Shown: positions 8,263 to 15,912, counted from the stretch's first letter. The stretch: 15,969 nucleotides of DNA from Bacillota bacterium (GCA_003242255.1 QGUT01000022.1:1-15969), one strand, 5' to 3'. Notes: generated from the letters alone by a model not told the origin. Program-made: numbers and translations.

Positions 8263-9983
8263 GCTAATTCCTCCTCGGAAAGTTGGGATAAAACTATCTC
8301 GCGGTATTCCTGGCAGTTTTTAAACAACTCCTTGTGCTTTCCTATTCCTGCTATCCTGCCGTCCTTCAGCACTATAATCTGGTCGGCGTCCATGATCGTC
8401 GCCACCCTCTGGGCGACCACTATGACGGTGCTATCTTTCGTTTCCCTCTTTATGGCAGCCCGCACCTTCGCGTCGGTTTTAAAGTCGAGGGCGGAAAAAC
8501 AGTCGTCGAAAAGGTAAATTTTAGGCCTTTTTGCCACAGCCCTGGCTATGGAAAGGCGCTGCTTCTGGCCGCCGGAAAGGTTCTTGCCGCCCTGGGAGAT
8601 TACGGAATTATATCCGTCCTCCATTTTCGAAATGAATTCGGAGGCCTGCGCTATTTGAGCTGCCCTTTCGACTTCTTCAGGATCCAAATCCTTCCCGAAC
8701 CTTATATTTTCTTCAACGGTACCCGAAAAGAGCACCACTTTCTGCGGCACATATCCTATCGCATCCCTCAACTTCCCCTGGGGCAGGCGTTTTATATCAA
8801 CGCCGTCGATCAGGATGCTGCCCGAGGTCGCATCGTAGAACCTCATTATCAGATTTAAGATCGTCGTCTTGCCCGCGCCGGTTCCTCCAATTATGGCTGT
8901 AACTTTTCCCGGCTCGGCCCTAAAAGATATATCTCGCAAGACGGGCTCCTGGGAACCTGGGTACTTGAACGCAACATTTTTAAATTCGATGGTCCCTTTA
9001 ATTTCATACAACTCCACGGGATTTTCCGGCTCCTTTATTTCCGGCTCCGTCTCCAGGACATCGACGATTCTGGACGCAGAAGCGTAAGCTCTCGGAAACA
9101 TGACGAAAGCAATGGAGACCATCATGAGGGAAAACATGATGTGCATGACATACTGGATGAAGGCCATCAGATCACCAACCTGGAGGGTGCCTTGCTCTAC
9201 CCTTAGGCCCCCAAACCACAGGATGGCAATTATCGTAAAGTTTATGATGAGGGAAATGAGCGGCATGAACAACGACATCAGCCGGTTGACTCTAATTGAC
9301 GTTTCGGTCAGGTCCCGATTTGCTTCTTTAAACCTATTTTTTTCGTATTCCGCCCGGTTAAAGGCTCGGATCACTCTCACACCTCTGAGGTTTTCACGAA
9401 GTATGAGATTCATCCTATCTATTTTCTTCTGGATGTCTTCAAAAATCGGCACCGATTTCCTGTGTAAAAAATAAGCGATTCCTGCGAGGAATGGGACTGC
9501 TATGAGAAGAACCATAGAAAGCCTCGCGTCTTTGTTGACTGCCATAATCACGCTGCCTATTCCCATCAAAGGGGCTCTTGCCACCATTCGGAGCCCCATC
9601 ACCGTCATCATCTGAATCTGGTTAACGTCATTCACCGTCCGGGTTATGAGCGAGGCGGTCCCGAATTTATCGAATTCCGCCAGCGAAAAACTTTGCACGT
9701 GCTTGAAAATGTTTTCCCGCAGATCCCTTCCGAAACCCATGGCGGCCCTAGAAGCAAGATAGCCCGCGAGGATCGCCGCAGCAGTTCCCCCGAGGGCCAC
9801 GAGCAGCATGATAAGTCCCTTTCTCAATATGTAGCCCACATCCTGGTTTAAGATTCCCGTATCCACGATGTCTGCCATGAGGTTGGGAAGGTAAAGTTCG
9901 GAGACCGATTGGACAAATACCAAAAGAAGCGAACTCGCCACGTAGTTTTTATAAGGCTTCAGCCACTTCAGGAGTTTTGCCAC
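8259..9983 (-). CDS. ABC exporter half-transporter with a degenerate ATP site (TM287-like subunit)
   Basis: The 574-residue first gene of a two-gene exporter operon. Six predicted membrane segments lie between about 15 and 300. The ATPase domain has Walker A GGTGAGKTT at 366-374 and a normal signature LSGGQ at 469-473, but Walker B reads YLFDD (490-494) with D494 where the catalytic glutamate should be, and the switch histidine is replaced by Q525. In heterodimeric exporters this combination makes one of the two ATP sites non-hydrolytic. The intact LSGGQ completes the working site together with Walker A/B of the downstream partner. Start is GTG 9983 with AAGGGG about ten bases upstream; a nearby ATG is in another frame. 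It has its own promoter (10020-10048). The two genes interrupt an otherwise conserved minJ-uvrB order, which may reflect insertion. Confidence 0.93.
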   Translation of the reverse strand: MAKLLKWLKPYKNYVASSLLLVFVQSVSELYLPNLMADIVDTGILNQDVGYILRKGLIMLLVALGGTAAAILAGYLASRAAMGFGRDLRENIFKHVQSFSLAEFDKFGTASLITRTVNDVNQIQMMTVMGLRMVARAPLMGIGSVIMAVNKDARLSMVLLIAVPFLAGIAYFLHRKSVPIFEDIQKKIDRMNLILRENLRGVRVIRAFNRAEYEKNRFKEANRDLTETSIRVNRLMSLFMPLISLIINFTIIAILWFGGLRVEQGTLQVGDLMAFIQYVMHIMFSLMMVSIAFVMFPRAYASASRIVDVLETEPEIKEPENPVELYEIKGTIEFKNVAFKYPGSQEPVLRDISFRAEPGKVTAIIGGTGAGKTTILNLIMRFYDATSGSILIDGVDIKRLPQGKLRDAIGYVPQKVVLFSGTVEENIRFGKDLDPEEVERAAQIAQASEFISKMEDGYNSVISQGGKNLSGGQKQRLSIARAVAKRPKIYLFDDCFSALDFKTDAKVRAAIKRETKDSTVIVVAQRVATIMDADQIIVLKDGRIAGIGKHKELFKNCQEYREIVLSQLSEEELA

Positions 9984-10019
9984 AAAAGTTCATCCCCTTG
10001 TTTTCAGATGATCGCACAA

Positions 10020-10048
10020 ATTTTAGCACAACCGAAAGAAAATCTCAA
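10020..10048 (-). promoter_or_regulatory. Promoter of the ABC exporter operon
   Basis: On the - strand TTGAGA (10043-10048) and TAAAAT (10020-10025) are separated by exactly 17 bases, and the -10 carries the TG extension (TGCTAAAAT). It lies between the terminator of the preceding small gene and the GTG start at 9983. Confidence 0.7.
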
Positions 10049-10051
10049 GAA

Positions 10052-10096
10052 TCAAAAAGCGCCCAACCATCTCGACTCATCGATAGTTGGACGCTT
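10052..10096 (-). terminator. Terminator after the small unknown gene
   Basis: On the - strand an 11-bp stem, AAGCGTCCAAC with GTTGGGCGCTT (10086-10096 and 10057-10067; one G-T pair), closes a loop of about 18 bases and runs into TTTTT. It ends transcription from the 65-residue gene just before the exporter promoter. Confidence 0.75.
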
Positions 10097-10148
10097 ATGT
10101 AAATTCTCCATTAAAATAAATCATGGAGAGGCCTCTCCTCTCCGCACT

Positions 10149-10346
10149 TTAATTGACATAGATTATCTTATTTCGCCGGCGGGTAAAAAATCCAGCTGAA
10201 CGTTGCCCATAAGTATCCTTGTCGTCATACAAAGAATCTATGTTAACTATCTTGAGCATAATTTCCTTTTTTTCTTCTTCAGAAGCATTCATATAAGCTC
10301 TGAGAAGCATCTCTCTCTCCCGCTCTAAGTACTGTTGCCTGGTCAT
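10149..10346 (-). CDS. Small charged protein of unknown function (65 residues)
   Basis: I do not recognise this protein. Residues 1-38 (MTRQQYLEREREMLLRAYMNA...) are predicted helical and charged, with the pattern of an amphipathic helix pair broken around ASEEEKKEI. Residues 39-65 are polar and basic (QRSAGFFTRRRNKIIYVN) with no membrane segment and no cysteine. Evidence that it is a real gene is good for its size: a perfect AAAGGAGG seven to eight bases before ATG 10346, a near-consensus promoter (10396-10424) and a terminator (10052-10096), so it forms its own transcription unit. The basic tail could bind nucleic acid, but that is a guess. Confidence 0.8.
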   Translation of the reverse strand: MTRQQYLEREREMLLRAYMNASEEEKKEIMLKIVNIDSLYDDKDTYGQRSAGFFTRRRNKIIYVN

Positions 10347-10572
10347 TCCCTTCCCCTCCTTTGCCTACCAAAAACTTGTTATATCTTTCACAATCATTAT
10401 ATCATATAGTAAAAAATATATCAAGTATGTAAGTTGTAAATAACCGTAAATTTTCTTAATTTTTGTTTGAATCTTTATTCGACCGATCCCTCCCTCCTTT
10501 CTTTCTGATAATAGTATTTCCCGCTCAATCCATATTATTCATATAAAATAAAAAAAGCTGCTTCCGCAGCTT
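10347..10572. other. AT-rich intergenic region with no further gene seen
   Basis: This 226-bp gap holds the promoter of the small gene at one end and the terminator of the MinJ-like gene at the other. Between them is an AT-rich stretch with a purine run (AAAGGAGGGAGGG on the - strand, about 10488-10500) that resembles a ribosome binding site but has no start codon at a useful distance. I see no reading frame or convincing folded RNA. Confidence 0.6.
10396..10424 (-). promoter_or_regulatory. Near-consensus promoter of the small unknown gene
   Basis: On the - strand TTGATA (10419-10424), a 17-base spacer, then TATAAT (10396-10401) with the TG extension (TGATATAAT). The -10 box is 49 bases before the ATG. 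This is the best match to the vegetative consensus in the window and predicts strong, constitutive expression. Confidence 0.8.
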
Positions 10573-10574
10573 TT
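10553..10574 (-). terminator. Terminator of the ftsEX-ctp-minJ operon
   Basis: On the - strand AAAAGCTGC and GCAGCTTTT form a perfect 9-bp stem with a GGAA loop, followed by a run of Ts. It overlaps the stop codon of the MinJ-like gene at 10573-10575, so it closely follows that gene. Confidence 0.9.
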
Positions 10575-11817
10575 AATTTGATTTCCTATTTATAAGTTTT
10601 TTAAGCCGTTCAATCAGCCCTTTTTCCTCTACCACCACAAAGGGAACTTCTCTATTTTTGGGAACGACCAGGACCCCCAGCATTCCCATGCCCTCTGGGT
10701 AAGCGGCCATCTCCACCGTTCTAAATTCCCCATCGGGCTTTACAACGTCCAACCATACGTACGTAGGTCTTGTCTCGACTATTATGCGCACATCATCTTC
10801 AGCCCATATCGGCCTGCCGTTTATGGCGAGCAGCACATCGCCGGGCTCTATACCCATTTTATCAGCCGGCGATCCCTTAACCAGGTCCAGGACCCGGACT
10901 CCTCTTTCTGGCGGTGTAAAAAGAGGGGTGCTTTGCTTTTCCCTCCTTTTACCCAGAATTATGAGGGTTTCGTGAGCCACCGGGGCAAAAACGGCTGCCA
11001 CATACTTAAAGGCAGAAATCCTCGACGCCATTATCGAAAAGAAAAGCAATGCGATGCTGAAAAAAAGGAGATTTACCGCCGAAGAGCGGCTCCTCGACCT
11101 TGGTGTCCTGGATAAAGCTATATCGCCGTAACCTAGGGCAGCGACCACCGGCACCATGAGGTAAATTAAATCCTCACGCCCTGCCCATCCGGCGGGTGGT
11201 TTGACTATCGGCCACCAGTCGGGCATGTTTACCATATCCTGGGCAGAAAGCTGCCCTGCAGTAACCGCCAGCATCATTATGGGCACGGGCCAGAATTCCT
11301 GGAGGGAAAAACCTCCTATTACCCCGTACCTGTCATCATGGATAAAAACGGGAGCGCTGTTCAAATCGCCGGTAGCAAAAATCAGCAGGCTCTCCACCAT
11401 GTGGAGCGAACCCACTAGTGCCATCAGCCCCGGCACGTCAATTTCGGGAAAGCCGAAGATGAGAGAAAAAAGGGAAATTATGCCTCCCGCATAGGAAAAA
11501 CACATAAAGCGGGGGTGGATGAGCATCAAGAGAATCGCCAAAGGCCATACGTACGTCAGCCCGGCTTCGGTTATGCTTATGCCCAAAAAAACTATTACGA
11601 GGCTCCCTATTATACCACCCAGCAATCCGGCCAGAATGGAATACAGGGTTTTTCTCCCCGGACTTTCCCTGACAAAGCCGAACATCTTTTCTTCCATCTC
11701 GGCGGTTCTTCTGTACTGGAGCCAAATTATCATCAGCACCATCCAGAAGAACGGGTTGGCCAAAGAAAGTGGAATGCCTTCTAAAATGAAACGGATTATG
11801 CTGAGCAGCGGAAACAT
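10573..11817 (-). CDS. MinJ-like polytopic membrane protein with C-terminal PDZ domain
   Basis: The 414-residue protein has roughly eight hydrophobic membrane segments between 22 and 290 (for example 57-80, 88-122, 130-150, 217-235, 250-287), then a PDZ domain at about 305-385 containing GSPADKMGIEPGDVLLAING, and a basic tail. This architecture and the position next to the ctp protease and ftsEX match MinJ (YvjD) of Bacillus subtilis, which links the polar protein DivIVA to MinD and so helps place the division septum. I infer the relationship from architecture and gene order; the sequence itself is not close enough for me to be sure of function. ATG 11817 has GAGGGGAAGG just upstream and follows the protease stop codon by 12 bases, so the two are co-transcribed. 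The alternative is a general PDZ-containing membrane scaffold. Confidence 0.8.
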   Translation of the reverse strand: MFPLLSIIRFILEGIPLSLANPFFWMVLMIIWLQYRRTAEMEEKMFGFVRESPGRKTLYSILAGLLGGIIGSLVIVFLGISITEAGLTYVWPLAILLMLIHPRFMCFSYAGGIISLFSLIFGFPEIDVPGLMALVGSLHMVESLLIFATGDLNSAPVFIHDDRYGVIGGFSLQEFWPVPIMMLAVTAGQLSAQDMVNMPDWWPIVKPPAGWAGREDLIYLMVPVVAALGYGDIALSRTPRSRSRSSAVNLLFFSIALLFFSIMASRISAFKYVAAVFAPVAHETLIILGKRREKQSTPLFTPPERGVRVLDLVKGSPADKMGIEPGDVLLAINGRPIWAEDDVRIIVETRPTYVWLDVVKPDGEFRTVEMAAYPEGMGMLGVLVVPKNREVPFVVVEEKGLIERLKKLINRKSN

Positions 11818-11829
11818 GAATCCTTCCCC

Positions 11830-13032
11830 TCAGAGCTTCGTCTTCAAAATTTCCAGAGCTTTTTGCAACTGCTCATCTCTACTCTCTCCCAGAGCCGCCT
11901 CTATGTCGGGCTCCACTCCCTCCCCGTCGATAGACCGGCCGCTGGGCAGGTAGTACCTGGCGATGGTCATTTTAAGGCCCGATCCGTCGCTCAAAGGCAC
12001 CAGTTCCTGCACGGTGCCCTTTCCGAAGGTCTTCTTCCCGACCAGCACGGCCCTCCCTGCATCCTGCAAGGCCCCGGAAACGATCTCGGCCGCGCTGGCA
12101 CTGTTTTCGTTAACGAGCACCGCCGCCGGTAGTTCCACCATCGCTTCGTCTGAGTAATACTCTTCCAGCGTATTGCCGTACTTGTCCTTGGTGAAGACCA
12201 CCAGTCCTTTTCCCATCAACATATCCGCCACTTCTACCGCCGCATCCAGAGCGCCTCCCGGGTTGTCCCTGAGGTCCAGAACCAGGGCCTTTGCTCCCTT
12301 TTTCTGCAGATCCAGGAGTGCATTTCTAAATTCGTCGGGCGTATAGGAGTCAAAGGAAGAAATCCTCACGTAGCCGATGCCGTTCTCCAACAACTCCCAT
12401 TTTACCGTCTTGAGCCTTATCTCGTCCCTCACCAGCTCGTACCTTAAAATTTGTTCAACTCCAGGCCTTTCCACGTAAATGGTGACCTTGGTGCCCTTTT
12501 TACCCCTAAGCAGCCTTACGGCTTCGTCGAGGCCCTTTCCCTTTAGTTCCACATCGTCCACCTTGACTATCCGGTCCCGGGGGCGAATGCCGGCTTTGTG
12601 AGCCGGAGTCCCTTCTATGGGAGCCACCACGATGACCGAACCGGTCTCCTGGTCCACATCCAGGGAAAGCCCCACCCCTTCGAAGCTGCCGTTCACGGAA
12701 ATTAGAAAATCCTCAAATTCCTCGGGTTCCATGAAAACCGAATAGGGGTCCCCTAAGGCCTGGACCATACCGTTTATGGCCCCCCGTATTAACACATCCT
12801 CCGAGACATCCTTAACATACCTTTCGCGGATGTACTTCAGCACCTCTAAAGCTGGGGCAAGTTCTGAAACCTCTCCGGATTTCGCGGGAGCTGGATCCTC
12901 GGTGATTGGTTTTTCTTTTAAAGCAGAAAGGGGCTTGACCCCGATAGCAGCCCCTAAGAAGAACGCAACGGCAAAGACGATGAGATATGTAATTGACCTC
13001 TTAATAATCTTTTTCCCTTTTTCGGTCAGCAT
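11830..13032 (-). CDS. Carboxyl-terminal processing protease, S41 family (CtpA/CtpB type)
   Basis: A 400-residue serine protease with one N-terminal membrane anchor or signal (about 12-31), so it acts outside the membrane. A PDZ domain at about 110-190 (FEGVGLSL to ERPG) gates access to the active site. The S41 catalytic core holds the Ser-Lys pair S313 (in ENSASAAE) and K338 (in TFGKGTVQ), 25 residues apart as in CtpB and the D1 processing protease, plus Q342. These enzymes trim or degrade exported proteins from the C-terminus; in Bacillus subtilis CtpB signals during sporulation. It follows the M23 gene by 58 bases and has an extra promoter there. ATG 13032 has AAGGGG about eight bases upstream. 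Specific substrate unknown; the neighbouring cell-wall hydrolase is one candidate. Confidence 0.95.
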   Translation of the reverse strand: MLTEKGKKIIKRSITYLIVFAVAFFLGAAIGVKPLSALKEKPITEDPAPAKSGEVSELAPALEVLKYIRERYVKDVSEDVLIRGAINGMVQALGDPYSVFMEPEEFEDFLISVNGSFEGVGLSLDVDQETGSVIVVAPIEGTPAHKAGIRPRDRIVKVDDVELKGKGLDEAVRLLRGKKGTKVTIYVERPGVEQILRYELVRDEIRLKTVKWELLENGIGYVRISSFDSYTPDEFRNALLDLQKKGAKALVLDLRDNPGGALDAAVEVADMLMGKGLVVFTKDKYGNTLEEYYSDEAMVELPAAVLVNENSASAAEIVSGALQDAGRAVLVGKKTFGKGTVQELVPLSDGSGLKMTIARYYLPSGRSIDGEGVEPDIEAALGESRDEQLQKALEILKTKL

Positions 13033-13079
13033 TCATCTTACCCCTTAATTTCCTCAAAATCACCAATCTCATTTTTAAT

Positions 13080-13088
13080 ATTATATCA
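13080..13088 (-). promoter_or_regulatory. Internal promoter for the protease and MinJ-like genes
   Basis: On the - strand the gap after the M23 stop codon holds TGATATAAT, a perfect extended -10 box, 48 bases before the protease ATG. The -35 position, inside the end of the M23 gene, gives only TGGAAT (three of six). It would let the last two genes be expressed without ftsEX. Confidence 0.55.
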
Positions 13089-13090
13089 CA

Positions 13091-14233
13091 TTATTGTAAC
13101 CAATTCCACGGGTTCACATGCTGACCGTTCTTTCTCACTTCAAAGTGGAGGTGGGGTCCCGTAGATATGCCGGTGCTCCCGACCAGGCCTATTCTATCTC
13201 CCCTTTTCACCTCCTGCCCTACCTTTACCAGTATTTTAGACAGGTGAGCATATAGGGTTGAAATGCCTCCGCCGTGGTCAATAATTATAGTGTTGCCGTA
13301 TCCGCCGTAAGAGCCCGCATATATCACTTCGCCACTTTCCGCTGCCACCACATTGCTTCCCATAGGAGCTCCGATGTCTATCCCTGTATGGAAGCGCCTG
13401 CTATTGTATATGGGATGCACGCGCCAGCCGTATTCCGAAGTAATTCTTCTGGAACTCGGGGCAGGCCACTGAAATACTCCGCTCCCCTCGTAGCTCTTCG
13501 GTTTTTTCGCCTGAATCTGCCGTATCATCTCGGCAATCTTCCTGGATTCCTCTTCCAGCTGGTCCTGCTGGCGCTCGTATTCCCTCTTTTGTTCCTCCAA
13601 AACGGCTAAAAGCCTCTGGCGATCTGCCTGTCGGGAAGCCAATTTGGTCTTATGAGCGTTTATGGTCTGATACTGCTGGGCGATAGCCTGGCGGTAGGCC
13701 GTCAGTTCGGCCTTTTTCTTTTCCACCAATTCCTTTTTCTCCCTATATTCCTGAAGGAGTTCCCGGTCATAGTCCAGCAGGCGCTTTACCATGTCCAACC
13801 TCGTCAGAAAATCGGAAAAGCTGGCCGATTGAAGCATCACTTCCAGATAGTCCACTGGCCCTGCCTTGTACATTGCCCTGAGTCTGGTTTTGAGGTCCTC
13901 TTCCTGCTTTCTCATATCTTCTTCTGCCTTTTTCAATTCCTGTTCGGTCGCGGCCAGTTTTTGCTGGGTAATTTTCAGTTCCCTTTCAGCGGCCTGGAGC
14001 TTCTTTTGAGTCTCTTCCAGGTCCCTCTCGATGGCTTCTAGTTCTTCGATCACATTGTCCTTCTGGGAGTCAATTTTTTTCAAAGATTTTTTTATCTCGT
14101 TGATTTTTTTCGTAATCACGTTCTGCTGGTTCTTCAATTTTTCCAGCTCGTCCGCTTTTGCAGGAGCCAGGGATGTCGCGATGAAAAGCAAAGCCAAAAT
14201 TGTGCTCACGAACCTGAATAGTTTTCGCTTCAA
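13091..14233 (-). CDS. Secreted coiled-coil M23 (LytM) peptidase, EnvC-like; probable FtsEX partner
   Basis: A 380-residue exported cell-wall hydrolase. A signal peptide (1-27, cut after APAKA) leads to a long charged coiled coil (28-245), interrupted by a helical section around 119-160 (RAMYKAGPVDYLEVMLQSASF) of the kind seen in EnvC- and PcsB-type proteins. The C-terminal LytM domain (255-380) has all active residues: zinc ligands H282 and D286 (HTGID), H363 (HLHFE) and the catalytic H330 (YAHLS). It should therefore cut peptidoglycan cross-links itself, unlike EnvC, whose site is degenerate and which activates amidases. It lies 17 bases after ftsX, and FtsX is known to control such coiled-coil hydrolases, so the pairing is likely. 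Start is TTG 14233, chosen for GGAGGAGG seven bases upstream and the signal peptide; the frame stays open upstream to 14485 but that part is inside ftsX. Confidence 0.92.
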   Translation of the reverse strand: MKRKLFRFVSTILALLFIATSLAPAKADELEKLKNQQNVITKKINEIKKSLKKIDSQKDNVIEELEAIERDLEETQKKLQAAERELKITQQKLAATEQELKKAEEDMRKQEEDLKTRLRAMYKAGPVDYLEVMLQSASFSDFLTRLDMVKRLLDYDRELLQEYREKKELVEKKKAELTAYRQAIAQQYQTINAHKTKLASRQADRQRLLAVLEEQKREYERQQDQLEEESRKIAEMIRQIQAKKPKSYEGSGVFQWPAPSSRRITSEYGWRVHPIYNSRRFHTGIDIGAPMGSNVVAAESGEVIYAGSYGGYGNTIIIDHGGGISTLYAHLSKILVKVGQEVKRGDRIGLVGSTGISTGPHLHFEVRKNGQHVNPWNWLQ

Positions 14234-14250
14234 AACCAGCCCTCCTCCAC

Positions 14251-15123
14251 TTACACTTTCAAAAATCTCCTCATGGAGAAGCCGCTCCCAAAGGCCCCTA
14301 AAAAGGTCCCTACCATCAGCAATCCCAGGCTGTAATCGTAAAATTCCCTCAAGGGCAATAGGGAAATCATGGGAATATTTATCCTCACAAGATCGTAAAT
14401 ATAACTGTAACCTAAAGCCAGCAGAGCGATGGCGATGAGCGAACCCGAAAACCCGAGCATCATGCCTTCCAGCAGGAAAGGCCATCGGACGAACCAGTCG
14501 GTGGCACCTATGTATTTCATTATGCTTATCTCGCGCCGCCTGGAAAAAACTGTAATCCTTATGGTGTTCGATATGATGAAAACCGATATTACAGCAAAGA
14601 TAGCCATTACGCCCAGGCCCAACATCCTCATCCAGTAAGTTATCTTAAAAAGTTTTTCAACAACGCCCTTGCCGTATTTCACTTCCTCAATGCCGTCTAT
14701 TTTTTGTATCTTTTCCGCAACTCCTGCCACTTCCTGAGGGGTTTGTACCTTTATCCGAAAGGAATTGGGCAAGGGATTTTCTATGCCCTCCAGAAGTTCT
14801 TCGCCCACCTGCTTTTTAAATTCCTCCAGAGCCTGTTCCTTCGACACGAAGACGACCTCTTTGACTTCATCCAGGCCTTTTATGCTCAATTCGATCTGGT
14901 TCATTTTAAGCTGGTCCACCGAATCCTTCACGTATGCCGTGATCTCCACCTGAGACTCTACGGTTTTCGCTATGTAATCAAAATTAATCGAAATCATCAA
15001 AAAAGAGCCGAATATTATCAAGGCCGAAGCTACGGCTCCTATGGAGGCCAGGCTCATCCACCCGTTTCGAAAGAGGTTTGCAAAGGCTTCTTTGAAAAAG
15101 TAGCGAACGGTTCTAAACTTCAC
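14251..15123 (-). CDS. ftsX: FtsX, membrane subunit of the FtsEX division complex
   Basis: A 290-residue protein with the FtsX layout: a short cytoplasmic start, membrane segment one at about 24-46, an extracellular domain at 50-160, and three more segments at about 166-187, 214-240 and 264-282. The stretch SRRREISIMKYIGATDWFVR (194-213) is the coupling loop typical of the family. FtsX does not transport; with FtsE it passes an ATP-driven signal to a cell-wall hydrolase outside. I chose GTG 15123, with GAGGGG nine bases upstream, giving an 11-base overlap with ftsE; an upstream TTG at 15156 (301 residues) has no such support. The overlap implies coupled translation. Confidence 0.95.
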   Translation of the reverse strand: MKFRTVRYFFKEAFANLFRNGWMSLASIGAVASALIIFGSFLMISINFDYIAKTVESQVEITAYVKDSVDQLKMNQIELSIKGLDEVKEVVFVSKEQALEEFKKQVGEELLEGIENPLPNSFRIKVQTPQEVAGVAEKIQKIDGIEEVKYGKGVVEKLFKITYWMRMLGLGVMAIFAVISVFIISNTIRITVFSRRREISIMKYIGATDWFVRWPFLLEGMMLGFSGSLIAIALLALGYSYIYDLVRINIPMISLLPLREFYDYSLGLLMVGTFLGAFGSGFSMRRFLKV

Positions 15124-15808
15124 AGCGGTAAACCCCTCTCTCTTCGTCTCTGACAAGCTTTCCGCCTTCTATGTGCAAAACTCTCTTTCTCATGGCATCA
15201 ACCAAGTCCTTGGCATGGGTGGCGACAATTAAGGTGGTGCCTTTTTTATTGATTTCATCCAGCAGTTTCATTATCTCCCAGGAAGTGTCGGGGTCCAGGT
15301 TGCCCGTAGGTTCATCGGCGATCAGCACGTCCGGGTTATTGACGAGGGCCCGCGCCAAAGCAGTTCTTTGCTGTTCTCCCCCCGAGAGTTCGTGAGGCCT
15401 GGAATTCATCTTGTGCAAAAGCCCCACCATCTCTAAAACTTTGGGCACCCTCTTTTTGATCTCCTTTGGAGGGGCTTCTATTACTTCCATGGCAAAGGCC
15501 ACGTTTTCGTAAACGGTCTTTTGGGGGAGGAGCCTGAAGTCCTGAAAAACTACCCCCAGTCTTCTTCTGAGATAAGGTATTTCCCTGGGCTTCAGGCGGG
15601 TAATGTTTTTTCCGTTTATGAAAATCTGGCCGCGGGTAGGCAATTCTTCGCGAAAAAGAAGTTTAAGAAATGTAGATTTACCTGCTCCCGTCGGCCCGAC
15701 GAGAAAGACGAACTCACCCTTTTCTATCTTTACGTTTATATCTTTCAGGGCTACGCAACCGCCCGGGTAAATTTTCGAGACTCCCACCATTTCTATAATG
15801 TGCTGCAC
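15113..15808 (-). CDS. ftsE: FtsE, ATPase of the FtsEX division complex
   Basis: A 231-residue ABC ATPase with Walker A GPTGAGKST at 38-46, Q-loop VVFQDFRLL at 86-94, signature LSGGEQQR at 141-148, Walker B VLIADEPTGNLD at 161-172 and switch H198. The Q-loop wording and the start of ftsX immediately downstream identify FtsE rather than a LolD/MacB-type ATPase. It drives FtsX, acting at the inner face of the membrane. Start is GTG 15808; the nearest ribosome binding site, GGGGAG, is ten bases away, so initiation may be modest. First gene of the five-gene division and cell-wall operon. Confidence 0.96.
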   Translation of the reverse strand: MQHIIEMVGVSKIYPGGCVALKDINVKIEKGEFVFLVGPTGAGKSTFLKLLFREELPTRGQIFINGKNITRLKPREIPYLRRRLGVVFQDFRLLPQKTVYENVAFAMEVIEAPPKEIKKRVPKVLEMVGLLHKMNSRPHELSGGEQQRTALARALVNNPDVLIADEPTGNLDPDTSWEIMKLLDEINKKGTTLIVATHAKDLVDAMRKRVLHIEGGKLVRDEERGVYRCEV

Positions 15809-15855
15809 CTTCTATCAACTCCCCATAGTTATTACATAAGTTCGACACAAAACCC

Positions 15856-15887
15856 AAAAATCCTTCCCTCGGAAGGCCCATATTTTA
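15856..15887 (-). promoter_or_regulatory. Possible promoter and leader hairpin before ftsE
   Basis: On the - strand a TAAAAT (15882-15887) could be a -10 box with a poor -35. It is followed by a perfect 6-bp hairpin, CCTTCC-GAG-GGAAGG (15862-15876), and then ATTTTT. The hairpin is about 50 bases before the ftsE start and may be a weak terminator or attenuator in the leader. The promoter is uncertain; another weak candidate, TAATAA, lies nearer the gene. Confidence 0.3.
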
Positions 15888-15912
15888 TGGTAATATATTC
15901 CCCCCAAAAAAC

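Noticed and set aside
10488..10500. AAAGGAGGGAGGG on the - strand as a start of a hidden small gene
   Set aside because: No ATG, GTG or TTG within about 15 bases downstream and an early in-frame stop.
14234..14485. 84-residue N-terminal extension of the M23 frame
   Set aside because: It lies in ftsX in another frame, and the TTG at 14233 has an excellent ribosome binding site followed by a clean signal peptide.
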